Below, in pieces: positions 24,023 through 32,444 of a stretch of 50,789 bases of DNA. Every line of letters starts with the position of its first letter. Positions within the stretch are counted from its first letter, which is position 1. The translations under genes were made by a program, and so were the position numbers. Origin of the DNA: an uncultured Lachnospiraceae bacterium (lineage in GTDB: Bacteria > Bacillota > Clostridia > Lachnospirales > Lachnospiraceae). Location: contig CAMWPB010000033.1 in NCBI GenBank assembly GCA_947176065.1, positions 1 to 50,789 on the forward strand, read 5' to 3'. The notes beneath the pieces are model-generated. The model saw only the letters and a program-made list of their open reading frames with translations. It did no database searches and was not told where the DNA came from.

Positions 24023-25351
24023 TTATTGAATAACAACCCACATTCCATCACGCTTAGATCCCATACGTTCTATTTTTCCTTTTTTCTGAAGACTAACAAA
24101 AGTGCGCTCAATAGTACGTTTTGTAACTCCTATCTCTGCTGCAATCACATTGGCAGTTCTATCCGAATCTTCGATTAGCAATCTCAAAACAGCCTTTTCC
24201 GTTTTATTCAAACCGACATTCAAACCGACATTCAAACCGACATTTTTGTTGCTTAATTCCAATACCCTTTTATCAAAAGGTATCTTACACTTTACATAAT
24301 TATCAGTAATTTCAAAGATTTCCCTGCCATATTTTTTAATAATAGTCGGAACACCGTGGCCAGTGTGTTCCGTTAGCCCCATATTCAAAAAAACTCTCAT
24401 CAATGTAGAGTTTCTTGGATGACTGATTCCTTCATAGAAGTCTTCTATCGCCATTCCATTTGGAAGTCCTCCGTGTGATAATATTTCCATGCGATCACTA
24501 AAGACAGATATCTGTGGCTCTGTAATCGTCCAATCGTTATGAACCAACGCATTTAGTACCGCCTCGTTTACGGCATCATAGTCAAAAAGATATCTGTCCT
24601 TTCTTGGCCTAACTGTGGTATCAGAAATACATATGTTTTCTGCAGACAATCTTGCTTTTATTTTTTCATAAACCGACAAGATACATCCATATCCATAATC
24701 ATTTCTCTCGGATATAGCTGCCTTATCGACACCACTAAATTTCACAAAAATAAATGGAATATTATTTTTATCAGCCAAAAGTTCGGCTAAAAGATTATAT
24801 TCTCCGTCTTTATTGCGAAGATTAAAATTCGCCTCTATCGAGGAATCCTCAACATGAAAGCCTTTTTCCGAATAATATATTTTAAGTTCTCTAAAAGAAA
24901 GGTCTGCACGAGATGCTCTTTTCTTTATCATGTATTCTTCATCATAGAAATTCTTTTCATAACGAACTCGAATCTGCTCTGCAGTCATTTCCTTACAGGT
25001 AGTACCGATTCGAATTACACATCCGTTTGAAGAAAAACCATACTTTTTCTGACAGTAGATATTCCTTGTCCCCTTCGAAATGAATAAAACTATGAGAGTC
25101 TTTCCGAAATCAAATTTAAGTTCCGTTCGAATTTCTTCCTGAGGATTAGGTTCTATCTGCATAGTGATAATATCAGATATTCTTTTCAATGTTTCATCGA
25201 TTTTATCAACACCAATAACATTGCCATTATCGTCAACGCCTATAATAATCTGACCACCATTGGCATTAAGAAATGCCACAAGCTCCTTGCATATCGTATC
25301 CGTGTATTTTGCTTTTAATTCAACTTTTTCAGATTCTACATACTGGCTCAT
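24023..25351 (-). CDS. Schlafen/AlbA_2-type ATP-binding regulatory protein
   Basis: The 442-residue protein has three parts. The N-terminal AlbA_2 domain shows ESEKVELKAKYTDTICKELVAFLNANGGQIIIGVDDNGNVIGVD. A central GHKL-like domain of the AAA_4 group shows NEAVLNALVHNDWTITEPQISVFSDRMEILSHGGLP and GHGVPTIIKKYG. A C-terminal winged helix shows TANVIAAEIGVTKRTIERTFVSLQKKGKIER. The linker is three repeats of Asn-Val-Gly-Leu encoded by perfect 12-bp units. Such proteins are thought to be ATP-dependent transcription regulators and sometimes occur in defence islands. GAGG is 9 nt before ATG 25351. Confidence 0.85.
   Translation of the reverse strand: MSQYVESEKVELKAKYTDTICKELVAFLNANGGQIIIGVDDNGNVIGVDKIDETLKRISDIITMQIEPNPQEEIRTELKFDFGKTLIVLFISKGTRNIYCQKKYGFSSNGCVIRIGTTCKEMTAEQIRVRYEKNFYDEEYMIKKRASRADLSFRELKIYYSEKGFHVEDSSIEANFNLRNKDGEYNLLAELLADKNNIPFIFVKFSGVDKAAISERNDYGYGCILSVYEKIKARLSAENICISDTTVRPRKDRYLFDYDAVNEAVLNALVHNDWTITEPQISVFSDRMEILSHGGLPNGMAIEDFYEGISHPRNSTLMRVFLNMGLTEHTGHGVPTIIKKYGREIFEITDNYVKCKIPFDKRVLELSNKNVGLNVGLNVGLNKTEKAVLRLLIEDSDRTANVIAAEIGVTKRTIERTFVSLQKKGKIERMGSKRDGMWVVIQ
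24209..24244 (-). repeat. Three perfect 12-bp tandem repeats in the AlbA_2 gene
   Basis: CAAACCGACATT occurs at 24209-24220, 24221-24232 and 24233-24244. On the coding strand each unit encodes Asn-Val-Gly-Leu, so unit gain or loss keeps the frame and changes the linker length between the ATPase and winged-helix domains. Confidence 0.9.
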
Positions 25352-25422
25352 ATACGATATCCTCTTTCTCAAGTTAACTAATGTTTATTAAAGTATATCA
25401 ATTTGACGACATTATTTCAATA

Positions 25423-25446
25423 TAAACCGACATTCAAACCGACATC
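25423..25446 (-). repeat. Two more copies of the 12-bp repeat upstream of the AlbA_2 gene
   Basis: TAAACCGACATT (25423-25434) and CAAACCGACATC (25435-25446) match the intragenic repeat, in the same orientation, about 72 bp before the start codon. They lie in the 321-bp gap 25352-25672. The rest of that gap shows no gene, only a terminator at 25612-25649. Confidence 0.85.
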
Positions 25447-25604
25447 TTTGCGTAAAAAAGTCCACGAAGGAACTCCTTTCAACACAAACCAAATCGGGCA
25501 GACATTGCCTACCCAATTCACATCAAAAAACACTTTTTCAAAAATCGGTTTGTGTCGGGCGATGCCCCCATCAATGCCGTCACAAGAAATTTCTTATCAA
25601 ACAA

Positions 25605-25649
25605 ATTAAAAAGAACCTGACAGATGCAAAATCGCAAACTGGAGGTTCT
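25605..25649 (-). terminator. Intrinsic terminator of the DUF4358 gene
   Basis: AGAACCT (25612-25618) pairs with AGGTTCT (25643-25649) and on the minus strand is followed by TTTTTAATTTG. It lies 24 nt after the stop codon of the lipoprotein gene. Confidence 0.6.
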
Positions 25650-25672
25650 CCACTCTGACAGTTCAGCCGCAT

Positions 25673-26308
25673 TTACTGCAAAATTGCCTGCTCCAGCACA
25701 TACAGCGCCTTTTCGTTTTCCTCCAGACAATGCGCCATCACAGCTTCATTTCCCCGGTCCGCCAGTGCGGTGGTGTCCGCCCCCAACTGAACGAAACAAA
25801 TATAATCATTAATCGTCTCGATACGTGAAGCGCGGGCCTTACTCAGATTCTGCGGATAATTTCTATTCTGCTCGATCAGTCCGCTCCGATAAGTCTCAAT
25901 GGCCTGCTCGATGGTTCCCACATAATCTTCCTTAGCATGAATGATAATCATGGTGTCTATGTGCGCGTCAAGAATCTGTCTTTCCGCCAGAAAATCTACG
26001 TACATATCTTCCGTGATCCCTGTCAGCTTTTCCAGTTCAGCCGCAGACAAATTGACTTCCGGCCAGTAATTATCCCCAAGAAGCTCTTTCACTTCCCCTT
26101 CTAATTGAACCAATGTATAAAACTGCCGTTCCCCCTGACCCGTGTTTTCCCAAAAAAGCGGGAAATTTCCGGCCTCCACATCTTCCACATCCTGCTCCCT
26201 TACAGTTTCGCGACCGTCTACCAGCTCGTCCTCCGACATGTTTTCTCCACCGCAGCCCGTTAAAAATCCAAGTCCTAAAACCATTATCAAAATCATTGTT
26301 TTATGCAT
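25673..26308 (-). CDS. DUF4358-like lipoprotein
   Basis: The 211-residue protein starts with a lipoprotein signal, MHKTMILIMVLGLGFLTGCGG, with lipobox LTGC (Cys19). An acidic spacer (EDELVDGRE) follows, then a folded domain with WPEVNLSAAELEKLTGI, MIIIHAKEDYVGTIEQAIETYR and ETINDYICFVQLGAD. This matches DUF4358, a family often found beside MBOAT O-acyltransferases in Clostridia. It probably sits on the outer face of the membrane and helps surface-polymer acetylation, inferred from context. It is divergent from the MBOAT gene. Confidence 0.75.
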   Translation of the reverse strand: MHKTMILIMVLGLGFLTGCGGENMSEDELVDGRETVREQDVEDVEAGNFPLFWENTGQGERQFYTLVQLEGEVKELLGDNYWPEVNLSAAELEKLTGITEDMYVDFLAERQILDAHIDTMIIIHAKEDYVGTIEQAIETYRSGLIEQNRNYPQNLSKARASRIETINDYICFVQLGADTTALADRGNEAVMAHCLEENEKALYVLEQAILQ

Positions 26309-26435
26309 GATAATCCTCCGTTTTTAATCAACTCTAACGTCAGCATTCCTTCCACTTTTTTGCTACACTGTCTATCCGCCGTCGGCACACGGTATCCCCT
26401 GTATGAAAAATCAATACGCGGGATATGATTTTAGT

Positions 26436-26464
26436 TTGTAAGCGGCAGTCGGATTTGGTATACT
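26436..26464 (+). promoter_or_regulatory. Promoter of the MBOAT operon
   Basis: TTGTAA (26436-26441), 17-nt spacer, TATACT (26459-26464), with a TG one base before the -10. The leader is about 85 nt. The 247-bp divergent gap holds no other evident feature. Confidence 0.6.
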
Positions 26465-26555
26465 ATAGCAGAAACAGAAATTACCTGCTTCGCACTATTA
26501 TTTTTTACCTGTATTTACTAAATTATGTATTTTCAGAGAGGAATTTCGGAAATTT

Positions 26556-28097
26556 ATGCTGTTTAATTCCTATATCTTTATCTTCATATTCCTGCCCATT
26601 GCGCTGATCGGATGGTTTGGCCTTAACAGTCTCGGGCAGTATAAGCTGGCAAGCCTTTTTTTGTCCGCCATGTCCCTGTGGTTTTACGCCTACTTCAATG
26701 TCCGTTATCTGGCAATTATTTTGTGCAGTATCGGACTGAACTTCTTGCTGAGTTTCCTGCTTACCAAAATACCCGCTGCTTCGCAAAATGCAACGGAAAC
26801 AGCAACGGATAAAGCATCCCTCCCTCTTCCCGGTAAAATCGGTCTATTGGCGGGTCTTATCCTGAATCTGGGCATTTTATTTTATTTCAAATATTATGAT
26901 TTCTTTATTGAAAATATTAATCTGGCCTTCCATGCAGACTTTAATTTAAAGCACATCCTGCTGCCTTTGGGTATCAGCTTTTTTACCTTTCAGCAGATGT
27001 CCTATATCATAGACCGTGCGCTGGGCAGATGCAGACACTATGATTTTGTAAATTATCTGGCCTTCGTGACCTTTTTTCCGCAGCTGATCGCAGGACCCAT
27101 TGTGCTGCACAGCGAAATTATTCCCCAGTTTGAAGATCCGGCAAGGCGTCGTTTCGACAGCGCTTCCTTTGCCAGAGGCATTTACCTGTTCGTTCTGGGA
27201 CTTGCCAAAAAAGTACTGCTGGCGGACACTTTCGGCCTGATGGCAAACTTCGGCTTTGCCCAGACCTTTTCACTGGACGCGGTATCCACCGTTTTCGTGA
27301 TCCTTGCCTACAGCTTTGAGCTATATTTTGATTTCAGCGGCTACTCCGATATGGCAATCGGCCTTGGCCGGATGTTCCATGTAGAACTTCCGATCAACTT
27401 TGATTCCCCCTACCGCTCCTGCAGCATCAAGGAATTTTGGCAGCGGTGGCACATTACGCTGTCGCGGTTTTTTATCACCTATGTATATATTCCGCTGGGC
27501 GGCAGCCGGAGAGGACGTGCACGTATGCTTTTCAATACGTTTATCGTTTTTCTGCTAAGCGGCCTCTGGCACGGCGCGGCATGGACTTATGTGGCATGGG
27601 GCGCCATGCAGGGACTGCTGGTGATGCTGGACAGTCTGGGCATTGTGGGCATCCGCGGCCGGGAAGAAAAACGTCCTTCCCGCTTTCACATCCCCGCGCC
27701 TCTTGGCTGGGTAATTACCTTCACGCTATTTAACCTGTCGCTCTTCTTTTTCAGAAGCAGCAGTATGCTGGCGGCAGGACAGCTTTTTAAAAACCTTCTG
27801 TCCCTGCGTTTCAACGGGAAACTTTTTGAAATTGCCGCACAACTCGACATCCCGGAAATATATGTACTCAGACAAGCCTTAGAGCTGGCAGCTCCGAATA
27901 TGGTTCATTATCTCTATCTGTTTGTTATGCTCGCCCTCTTTGTTCTGGCATTTTATCTGATTTTTCACAAAAATGCCTACGAACGCGCAACCCATAACGA
28001 ACTGACATCCAAAAGATGCTGGTGCATCTGTATTTTACTTGTATGGTGCATTATCTCCCTGTCACAGGTAAGTACATTTTTGTATTTTAATTTTTAG
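26556..28097 (+). CDS. MBOAT family O-acyltransferase (AlgI/DltB-like)
   Basis: The 513-residue membrane protein starts MLFNSYIFIFIFLPIALIGWF, the AlgI-type beginning. It contains LLPLGISFFTFQQMSYIID, FVTFFPQLIAGPIVLHSEIIPQ, YFDFSGYSDMAIGLGRMF, PYRSCSIKEFWQRWHITLSRFF, and the catalytic His in LSGLWHGAAWTYVAWG. It moves acyl groups across the membrane to an acceptor protein or surface polysaccharide. The SGNH protein downstream is its likely partner, as AlgX/AlgJ or DltD in characterised systems. Confidence 0.93.
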   Translation: MLFNSYIFIFIFLPIALIGWFGLNSLGQYKLASLFLSAMSLWFYAYFNVRYLAIILCSIGLNFLLSFLLTKIPAASQNATETATDKASLPLPGKIGLLAGLILNLGILFYFKYYDFFIENINLAFHADFNLKHILLPLGISFFTFQQMSYIIDRALGRCRHYDFVNYLAFVTFFPQLIAGPIVLHSEIIPQFEDPARRRFDSASFARGIYLFVLGLAKKVLLADTFGLMANFGFAQTFSLDAVSTVFVILAYSFELYFDFSGYSDMAIGLGRMFHVELPINFDSPYRSCSIKEFWQRWHITLSRFFITYVYIPLGGSRRGRARMLFNTFIVFLLSGLWHGAAWTYVAWGAMQGLLVMLDSLGIVGIRGREEKRPSRFHIPAPLGWVITFTLFNLSLFFFRSSSMLAAGQLFKNLLSLRFNGKLFEIAAQLDIPEIYVLRQALELAAPNMVHYLYLFVMLALFVLAFYLIFHKNAYERATHNELTSKRCWCICILLVWCIISLSQVSTFLYFNF

Positions 28098-28102
28098 TCC
28101 AG

Positions 28103-28277
28103 TCTGATCGTGCACATATGAAAATGAGAAGTTCGTGAGAGCTTGCTCGCTAAGAACTTTTTATTTTCATATGTATAGGGCGGACGCCCGTAAATGTATA
28201 ATTTGCGCAGCAAATTATGAATTGCACGATCAGAATAAATAAAAACACCCGTGGGAGCTTGCTCGCTAAGAACTTTT
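28103..28277. repeat. Structured intergenic element between the MBOAT and SGNH genes
   Basis: Outer perfect 12-bp inverted repeat TCTGATCGTGCA (28103-28114) and TGCACGATCAGA (28223-28234). Inside: a 20-bp stem 28115-28134 with 28154-28173 (two G-U pairs), GGGCG-GA-CGCCC near 28178-28189, and ATAATTTGC-GCA-GCAAATTAT near 28199-28218. A 23-bp direct repeat (GAGCTTGCTCGC...) occurs at 28139-28161 and 28255-28277, the second copy just before the next ribosome binding site. It has no coding content. Confidence 0.8.
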
Positions 28278-28295
28278 CCAAAGAAAGGCAAAACC

Positions 28296-29354
28296 ATGAT
28301 CTCAGACCAAAAATTTGTCAAATCATTTTTCATAAGAACCCTGATTTTGCTGGCGGCCGTAATCGGCGCAGTGGTGCTTTTTGACCCTTTTTACCAGTAT
28401 CACAAGCCCCTGCCCGGTTTAAAGGCGGTGCTGACTGACAAGGAATACCAGTGCGTGGGAACCCTGCGCAACTTTGATTACAATGCGTTAATTGTGGGCT
28501 CCTCCGTCTGTGAAAATTATAACAATGGCTGGTTCGATCAGGGCTTTGACTGTCAGACCATCAAGGCAATCCGTTCCTACGGCGCTACCGCGGATCTGAA
28601 AGTACTGCTGGACATTGCTTACGAGAACCACGAACTGGACTATGTCTTCTATAACATAGATCCCTCCTCCTTATCAGCCAGCGACGAGCCTACCTATGTC
28701 TCCACGGGCTGTCCGATGTATCTCTACGACAAAAACCATTTCAACGATTATCAGTATGTTTTGAATAAGGACGTATTGATGGAAAAGCTGCCCTATATGC
28801 TGGCCTTCTCCTTTATCGGGGACTATGACGAGGGTGATTCCTATAACTGGGCGCAGTGGAAATATTTTGGCGCGGATCTGGCCACGGGTATGTACGCCAG
28901 AAAACCTTCTGTTGCCAAAATGCAGGCGGAAAACGTAAATGAAGAGGCGCTTGAAAAAAATATTGCGCTTCTCACATCTATGGTGGAGACGCACCCGGAG
29001 ACTACCTTTAAATTTTTCTTTTCGCCTTACTCTATGCTCTGGTGGGATAACGCCTATCGGACAGGGGAATTGGAATCGGTAATTTACAATGAAAAACAGG
29101 CAGTTAAAGCGCTGCTTGCCTACGACAATGTAGAAATCTATTTTTATCAGGACGCGAAAGAAATCATTACAAATTTAGATCTTTACATGGACATGATCCA
29201 CTTCTCCAAAGATATCAATTATTGGGTATATGATAAGCTGGCCAAAGGGGAGGACAGACTGACCCCTGACAATTATGAGAAACGGCTGGAGGGTATGCGC
29301 GCTTTGTCGGATGAAATTGTGAAGACGGAAATTTTGAAATATTATAATAATTAA
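28296..29354 (+). CDS. SGNH-hydrolase-like membrane-anchored protein
   Basis: The 352-residue protein has one N-terminal membrane helix (about residues 13-33, LILLAAVIGAVVLFDPF) and an outside domain. The DltD/AlgX-like features are the nucleophile block ALIVGSSVCENY (Ser near 76) and the late DMIHFS (Asp and His). It probably completes acetyl transfer to a surface polymer delivered by MBOAT. AAAGG is 7 nt before ATG 28296; the in-frame Met at 28251 lies inside the repeat element and is not credible as the start. It ends 20 bp from the convergent radical SAM gene. Confidence 0.8.
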   Translation: MISDQKFVKSFFIRTLILLAAVIGAVVLFDPFYQYHKPLPGLKAVLTDKEYQCVGTLRNFDYNALIVGSSVCENYNNGWFDQGFDCQTIKAIRSYGATADLKVLLDIAYENHELDYVFYNIDPSSLSASDEPTYVSTGCPMYLYDKNHFNDYQYVLNKDVLMEKLPYMLAFSFIGDYDEGDSYNWAQWKYFGADLATGMYARKPSVAKMQAENVNEEALEKNIALLTSMVETHPETTFKFFFSPYSMLWWDNAYRTGELESVIYNEKQAVKALLAYDNVEIYFYQDAKEIITNLDLYMDMIHFSKDINYWVYDKLAKGEDRLTPDNYEKRLEGMRALSDEIVKTEILKYYNN

Positions 29355-29373
29355 AAATGAAAAAATAATCATG

Positions 29374-31104
29374 TCAGACAGTGATATATTCTGTCCTTGC
29401 CTGATGATCCAGTGGATCTCTCTCATCATAGTGAAACAACACCCATACAGGCTTTTCCTTTCGCCTGGGCACAGACCGAATTCCCCATTGGTCTTTTCCG
29501 GGAAAAAGATAATGAAAAGGCTCTATGTGGGACGTCTTTCCATTCCGACAGTATTTGCGGGTAACATCCTTAAATGTGTTCATATCCGCCGCCCACGAAG
29601 GTCTGGTTGTGCAGTTTTCCCGATAATACAGGTCAAAAGTCAGCGCTTCCCGCAGCATTTCCGGTTCAGGCTTTTCCCTTCCGTCCTTTAACCAGCTTCT
29701 CTCCCCTTCCTCCAGAAATGCCAACAGGATTTCACATCTGCGAATACGGGAGTGATTCATTGCCAGATACCCCTTTTTTTCATAATAAAGCCCCAGTTGC
29801 CTGAAAAAGTCAAAAGCGCTTGCCGCCATCGCATCGATCAGCTTCATCGTGACCTCAAACTGACCACTGTTGTAATACACTTCCACCATTTCCTCAACAC
29901 GCTTGATCAAAAGAAGCTCCTCATAAGTCAGCCAGTTTGTGGACATTACCTCATAAGGAGGATTCGTGTGATACACAATGCCATACTCTTTTGCATGGTC
30001 ATACAGATAGGAACCTTTCAACACTTTCAAAAATCCAAGCTGTAATTGATTTGCCCAAAGCGCAAATATCTCGTCAAAGGAATTTCTGAAACTTTCATAC
30101 CCTTCAAAGGGTAATCCCGCTATCAAATCCAGATGCTGGTGAATATTTCCGCCACGCTTAATGGCCGTGACCACCTCTTTTATTCGGTCAAGCTTCATGC
30201 TGCGATGAATTTCCCTGATTGTCACTTCGTTGGTAGTCTGCACTCCTATTTCCAACTGAATCAGTCCGGGACGCATATCCGAGATCAGTTCCAGCTCCTC
30301 CTGATTCATGAGATCCGCGGAGATTTCAAAGTGAAAGTTGGTAATACCCTGATCCTTTTCCTTGATAAAACGCCAGATTTCCAGCGCATGCTGATGATTA
30401 CAGTTAAAAGTCCGGTCCACAAACTTTACCTGTGGCACCTTATGTTCTATAAAGAACAGCAGCTCCCTCTTCACAAAATCAAGATTCCGAAAACGAAGCG
30501 ACTTATCCACGGAAGATAAACAATAGGAACAGGAAAAGGGGCAGCCTCTGCTGCTTTCATAATATATGATTCGATTCGAAAAATCCGCCATCGCGTCATA
30601 GCAGAAAGGAATACTGTTCATATCTATGGGTTCCCTGTTCTTTGTGATGACGATCGCTCCACTCTCTGCCCGGTATGCCAGTCCGTCTATGTCCGTTAAG
30701 TTTTCCAAATTTCTGCATTCGCTGTAATGCCCGCACAATTCCCGGAAGGCAGCTTCTCCCTCCCCGATCATTACGCCGGTGATATACGGATGTTTTGCCA
30801 AAAAATCCTCTACATTGTAAGATACTTCCGGTCCGCCGACCCAGATAGGCGTCTCAGGGAACAGTTTATGATATTCCCGCGCTATTTCCTCCACATAGGT
30901 CAAATTCCAGATATAGCAGGAGAAACACACTACGTCAGCCCCGCGCTTATAGATATCTTCAAGAATATAGTCCTTTTGATTGTTGATCGTATATTCTGCC
31001 AGCTCAATCTCTCTGCCGTATTCCCCCGCAAAAGCTTTGAGGGAATAGATCGCCAGATTGGAGTGGATATATTTTGCATTGATCGCTGTAAGTAATATTT
31101 TCAT
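29374..31104 (-). CDS. B12-binding-domain radical SAM protein
   Basis: The 576-residue protein begins MKILLTAINAKYIHSNLAIYSLKAFAG. Residues 1-140 form a B12-binding-like Rossmann domain (VWVGGPEVSYN, MIGEGE). The radical SAM centre ESSRGCPFSCSYCLSS has the CxxxCxxC iron-sulphur motif near residue 195. The remaining radical SAM barrel carries FNCNHQHALEIWRF and QLEIGVQTTN. The C-terminal 180 residues match the DUF4080 tail as I remember it. The substrate is unknown. AGGTTGAAAAG precedes the ATG. Confidence 0.88.
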   Translation of the reverse strand: MKILLTAINAKYIHSNLAIYSLKAFAGEYGREIELAEYTINNQKDYILEDIYKRGADVVCFSCYIWNLTYVEEIAREYHKLFPETPIWVGGPEVSYNVEDFLAKHPYITGVMIGEGEAAFRELCGHYSECRNLENLTDIDGLAYRAESGAIVITKNREPIDMNSIPFCYDAMADFSNRIIYYESSRGCPFSCSYCLSSVDKSLRFRNLDFVKRELLFFIEHKVPQVKFVDRTFNCNHQHALEIWRFIKEKDQGITNFHFEISADLMNQEELELISDMRPGLIQLEIGVQTTNEVTIREIHRSMKLDRIKEVVTAIKRGGNIHQHLDLIAGLPFEGYESFRNSFDEIFALWANQLQLGFLKVLKGSYLYDHAKEYGIVYHTNPPYEVMSTNWLTYEELLLIKRVEEMVEVYYNSGQFEVTMKLIDAMAASAFDFFRQLGLYYEKKGYLAMNHSRIRRCEILLAFLEEGERSWLKDGREKPEPEMLREALTFDLYYRENCTTRPSWAADMNTFKDVTRKYCRNGKTSHIEPFHYLFPGKDQWGIRSVPRRKEKPVWVLFHYDERDPLDHQARTEYITV

Positions 31105-31240
31105 CTTTTCAACCTATACTTCCTGATCATTATTATACCTAAATTTTCAGCTTTTCCAATATTTAAGAGTGAAAATACACTTTTGCATATGAAAATTCTC
31201 AACCCTGTTACAGTTTATTCCGATTAAAACATATATTTTA

Positions 31241-31290
31241 TTTACAATATTAATAAACGATGATATAATACGTTTACACTATTAGTAAAC
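31241..31290 (+). promoter_or_regulatory. Promoter with duplicated operator for the DUF2087 operon
   Basis: TTTACA (31241-31246), 17-nt spacer, TATAAT (31264-31269). Two near-identical 18-nt sites, TTTACAATATTAATAAAC (31241-31258) and TTTACACTATTAGTAAAC (31273-31290), differ at two bases and start exactly 32 bp apart. The second is a perfect GTTTAC-N7-GTAAAC palindrome (31272-31290). One covers the -35, the other the transcription start. Confidence 0.7.
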
Positions 31291-31302
31291 ATGAGGTGTG
31301 GT

Positions 31303-32052
31303 ATGAACTATAATAAAATTACATTAGATGAATTGAAAAAGGGATATAGATTTGATAAAAAACACGATACCTATATTTGCAATTATTGTTCACAAAATTT
31401 TGAATCGGGACAAATTTATGCAGTCGATAATAATTTCTATACGGCCGAACATGCTGTCTCAAAACATATTGAAACAGAACATGGCGGTAATTTATTACAA
31501 TTAATTTCCGCCGACACAAAATACAACACTCTGACACGGAATCAGAAAGATTTAATTTTGCTTTTTGCTTCCGGTTTATCAGATAAAGAAATGGCAGAAA
31601 AATTGGGAATTTCAGAAGCGACTGTTCGGCGTCATCGTTTTACATTTCGCGAAAAAGCAAAGCAGGCAAAATATTACTTAGCAATATATGAACAATCATT
31701 GGGTTCAAAAGAGGTTTCCGAAAATGCAATGATTCCTATTCATAACCACGCTCGCTATGTTGACGACCGCTATTTAGTAACCGAGCAAGAAAGACAGCAT
31801 ATACTGGAAAATTTTTTTAGTAGTTTAAACCCTCCTGTTTTAAAAACATTTTCGCCAAAAGAAAAGAATAAAGTAGTTATTCTCACTAAAATAGCAGAGC
31901 AATTTGAAGAAGGTAAAATATACAGTGAAAAGGAAATAAATCAGATATTAAAACCAATATTTGAAGATTACATGACTCTTAGACGCTATTTGATCATGTA
32001 CGGATTTATGGAACGTACCAAGGATGGTGCAAAATACTGGTTGACAGATTAA
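31303..32052 (+). CDS. LuxR-type HTH regulator with DUF2087 domain
   Basis: The 249-residue protein has three parts. The N-terminal region has a zinc-ribbon-like C-N-Y-C pattern (YICNYCSQNF) and a later H-x3-H (SKHIETEHGG). A LuxR-type helix-turn-helix follows (LTRNQKDLILLFASGLSDKEMAEKLGISEATVRRHRFTFREKA). The C-terminal DUF2087 domain shows KTFSPKEKNKVVILTKIAEQFEEGKIYSEKEINQIL and DYMTLRRYLIMYGFMERTKDGAKYWL. It is probably a DNA-binding regulator of its own operon. GAGGTGTGG before ATG 31303 decides the start. Confidence 0.82.
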   Translation: MNYNKITLDELKKGYRFDKKHDTYICNYCSQNFESGQIYAVDNNFYTAEHAVSKHIETEHGGNLLQLISADTKYNTLTRNQKDLILLFASGLSDKEMAEKLGISEATVRRHRFTFREKAKQAKYYLAIYEQSLGSKEVSENAMIPIHNHARYVDDRYLVTEQERQHILENFFSSLNPPVLKTFSPKEKNKVVILTKIAEQFEEGKIYSEKEINQILKPIFEDYMTLRRYLIMYGFMERTKDGAKYWLTD

Positions 32053-32068
32053 AAGGAGAAAAATTATC

Positions 32069-32419
32069 ATGAAGAAATGGTATGATGAGGAATACGCATG
32101 GGAAATTGAAGTAATAGGATTTAATAAAGATAATGAGGAGACAAGCAGATTTTGCCGAAACGGAGAGGAAATCGGCGATAAATATACTTGCACTTACGGA
32201 TGTCCTGTAAATTCTCAGGGACAAGGAATATGTTCCAAGGTAATGATGATGATGTATCCGATCATGGAAGCTGTCAGAAGCGGCGGTGACCTGGAAAATA
32301 TAGGCGGCGATAGTAAATACAGTAAAGTGATTATGTGCCCGGACGGATGTGTCTTATTTAGACTTACAGCAAAACCGTTGGGTAATAAAAATTTTTTTCA
32401 GGGAAAATTTTTTGATTAA
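32069..32419 (+). CDS. TIGR04076 family cysteine-containing protein
   Basis: The 116-residue soluble protein has cysteines in RFCRNGEEIGDKYTCTYGCPVNSQGQGICSK and the family end motif VIMCPDGCVLFRLTAKP. I assign it to TIGR04076 from this ending. The function is unknown; the cysteines might bind metal. AAGGAG is 10 nt before the ATG, and the gene starts 16 bp after the DUF2087 gene, so both are in one operon. Confidence 0.75.
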   Translation: MKKWYDEEYAWEIEVIGFNKDNEETSRFCRNGEEIGDKYTCTYGCPVNSQGQGICSKVMMMMYPIMEAVRSGGDLENIGGDSKYSKVIMCPDGCVLFRLTAKPLGNKNFFQGKFFD

Positions 32420-32444
32420 TTTCCAGAAAGGGGTATAACCGATT

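Noticed and set aside
24209..24244. CRISPR-like repeat
   Set aside because: Units are 12 bp, contiguous without spacers, and encode an in-frame NVGL linker.
28251..28295. Upstream in-frame start for the SGNH protein
   Set aside because: The extra residues are encoded by the direct-repeat copy of the intergenic element, while AAAGG with good spacing precedes the ATG at 28296.
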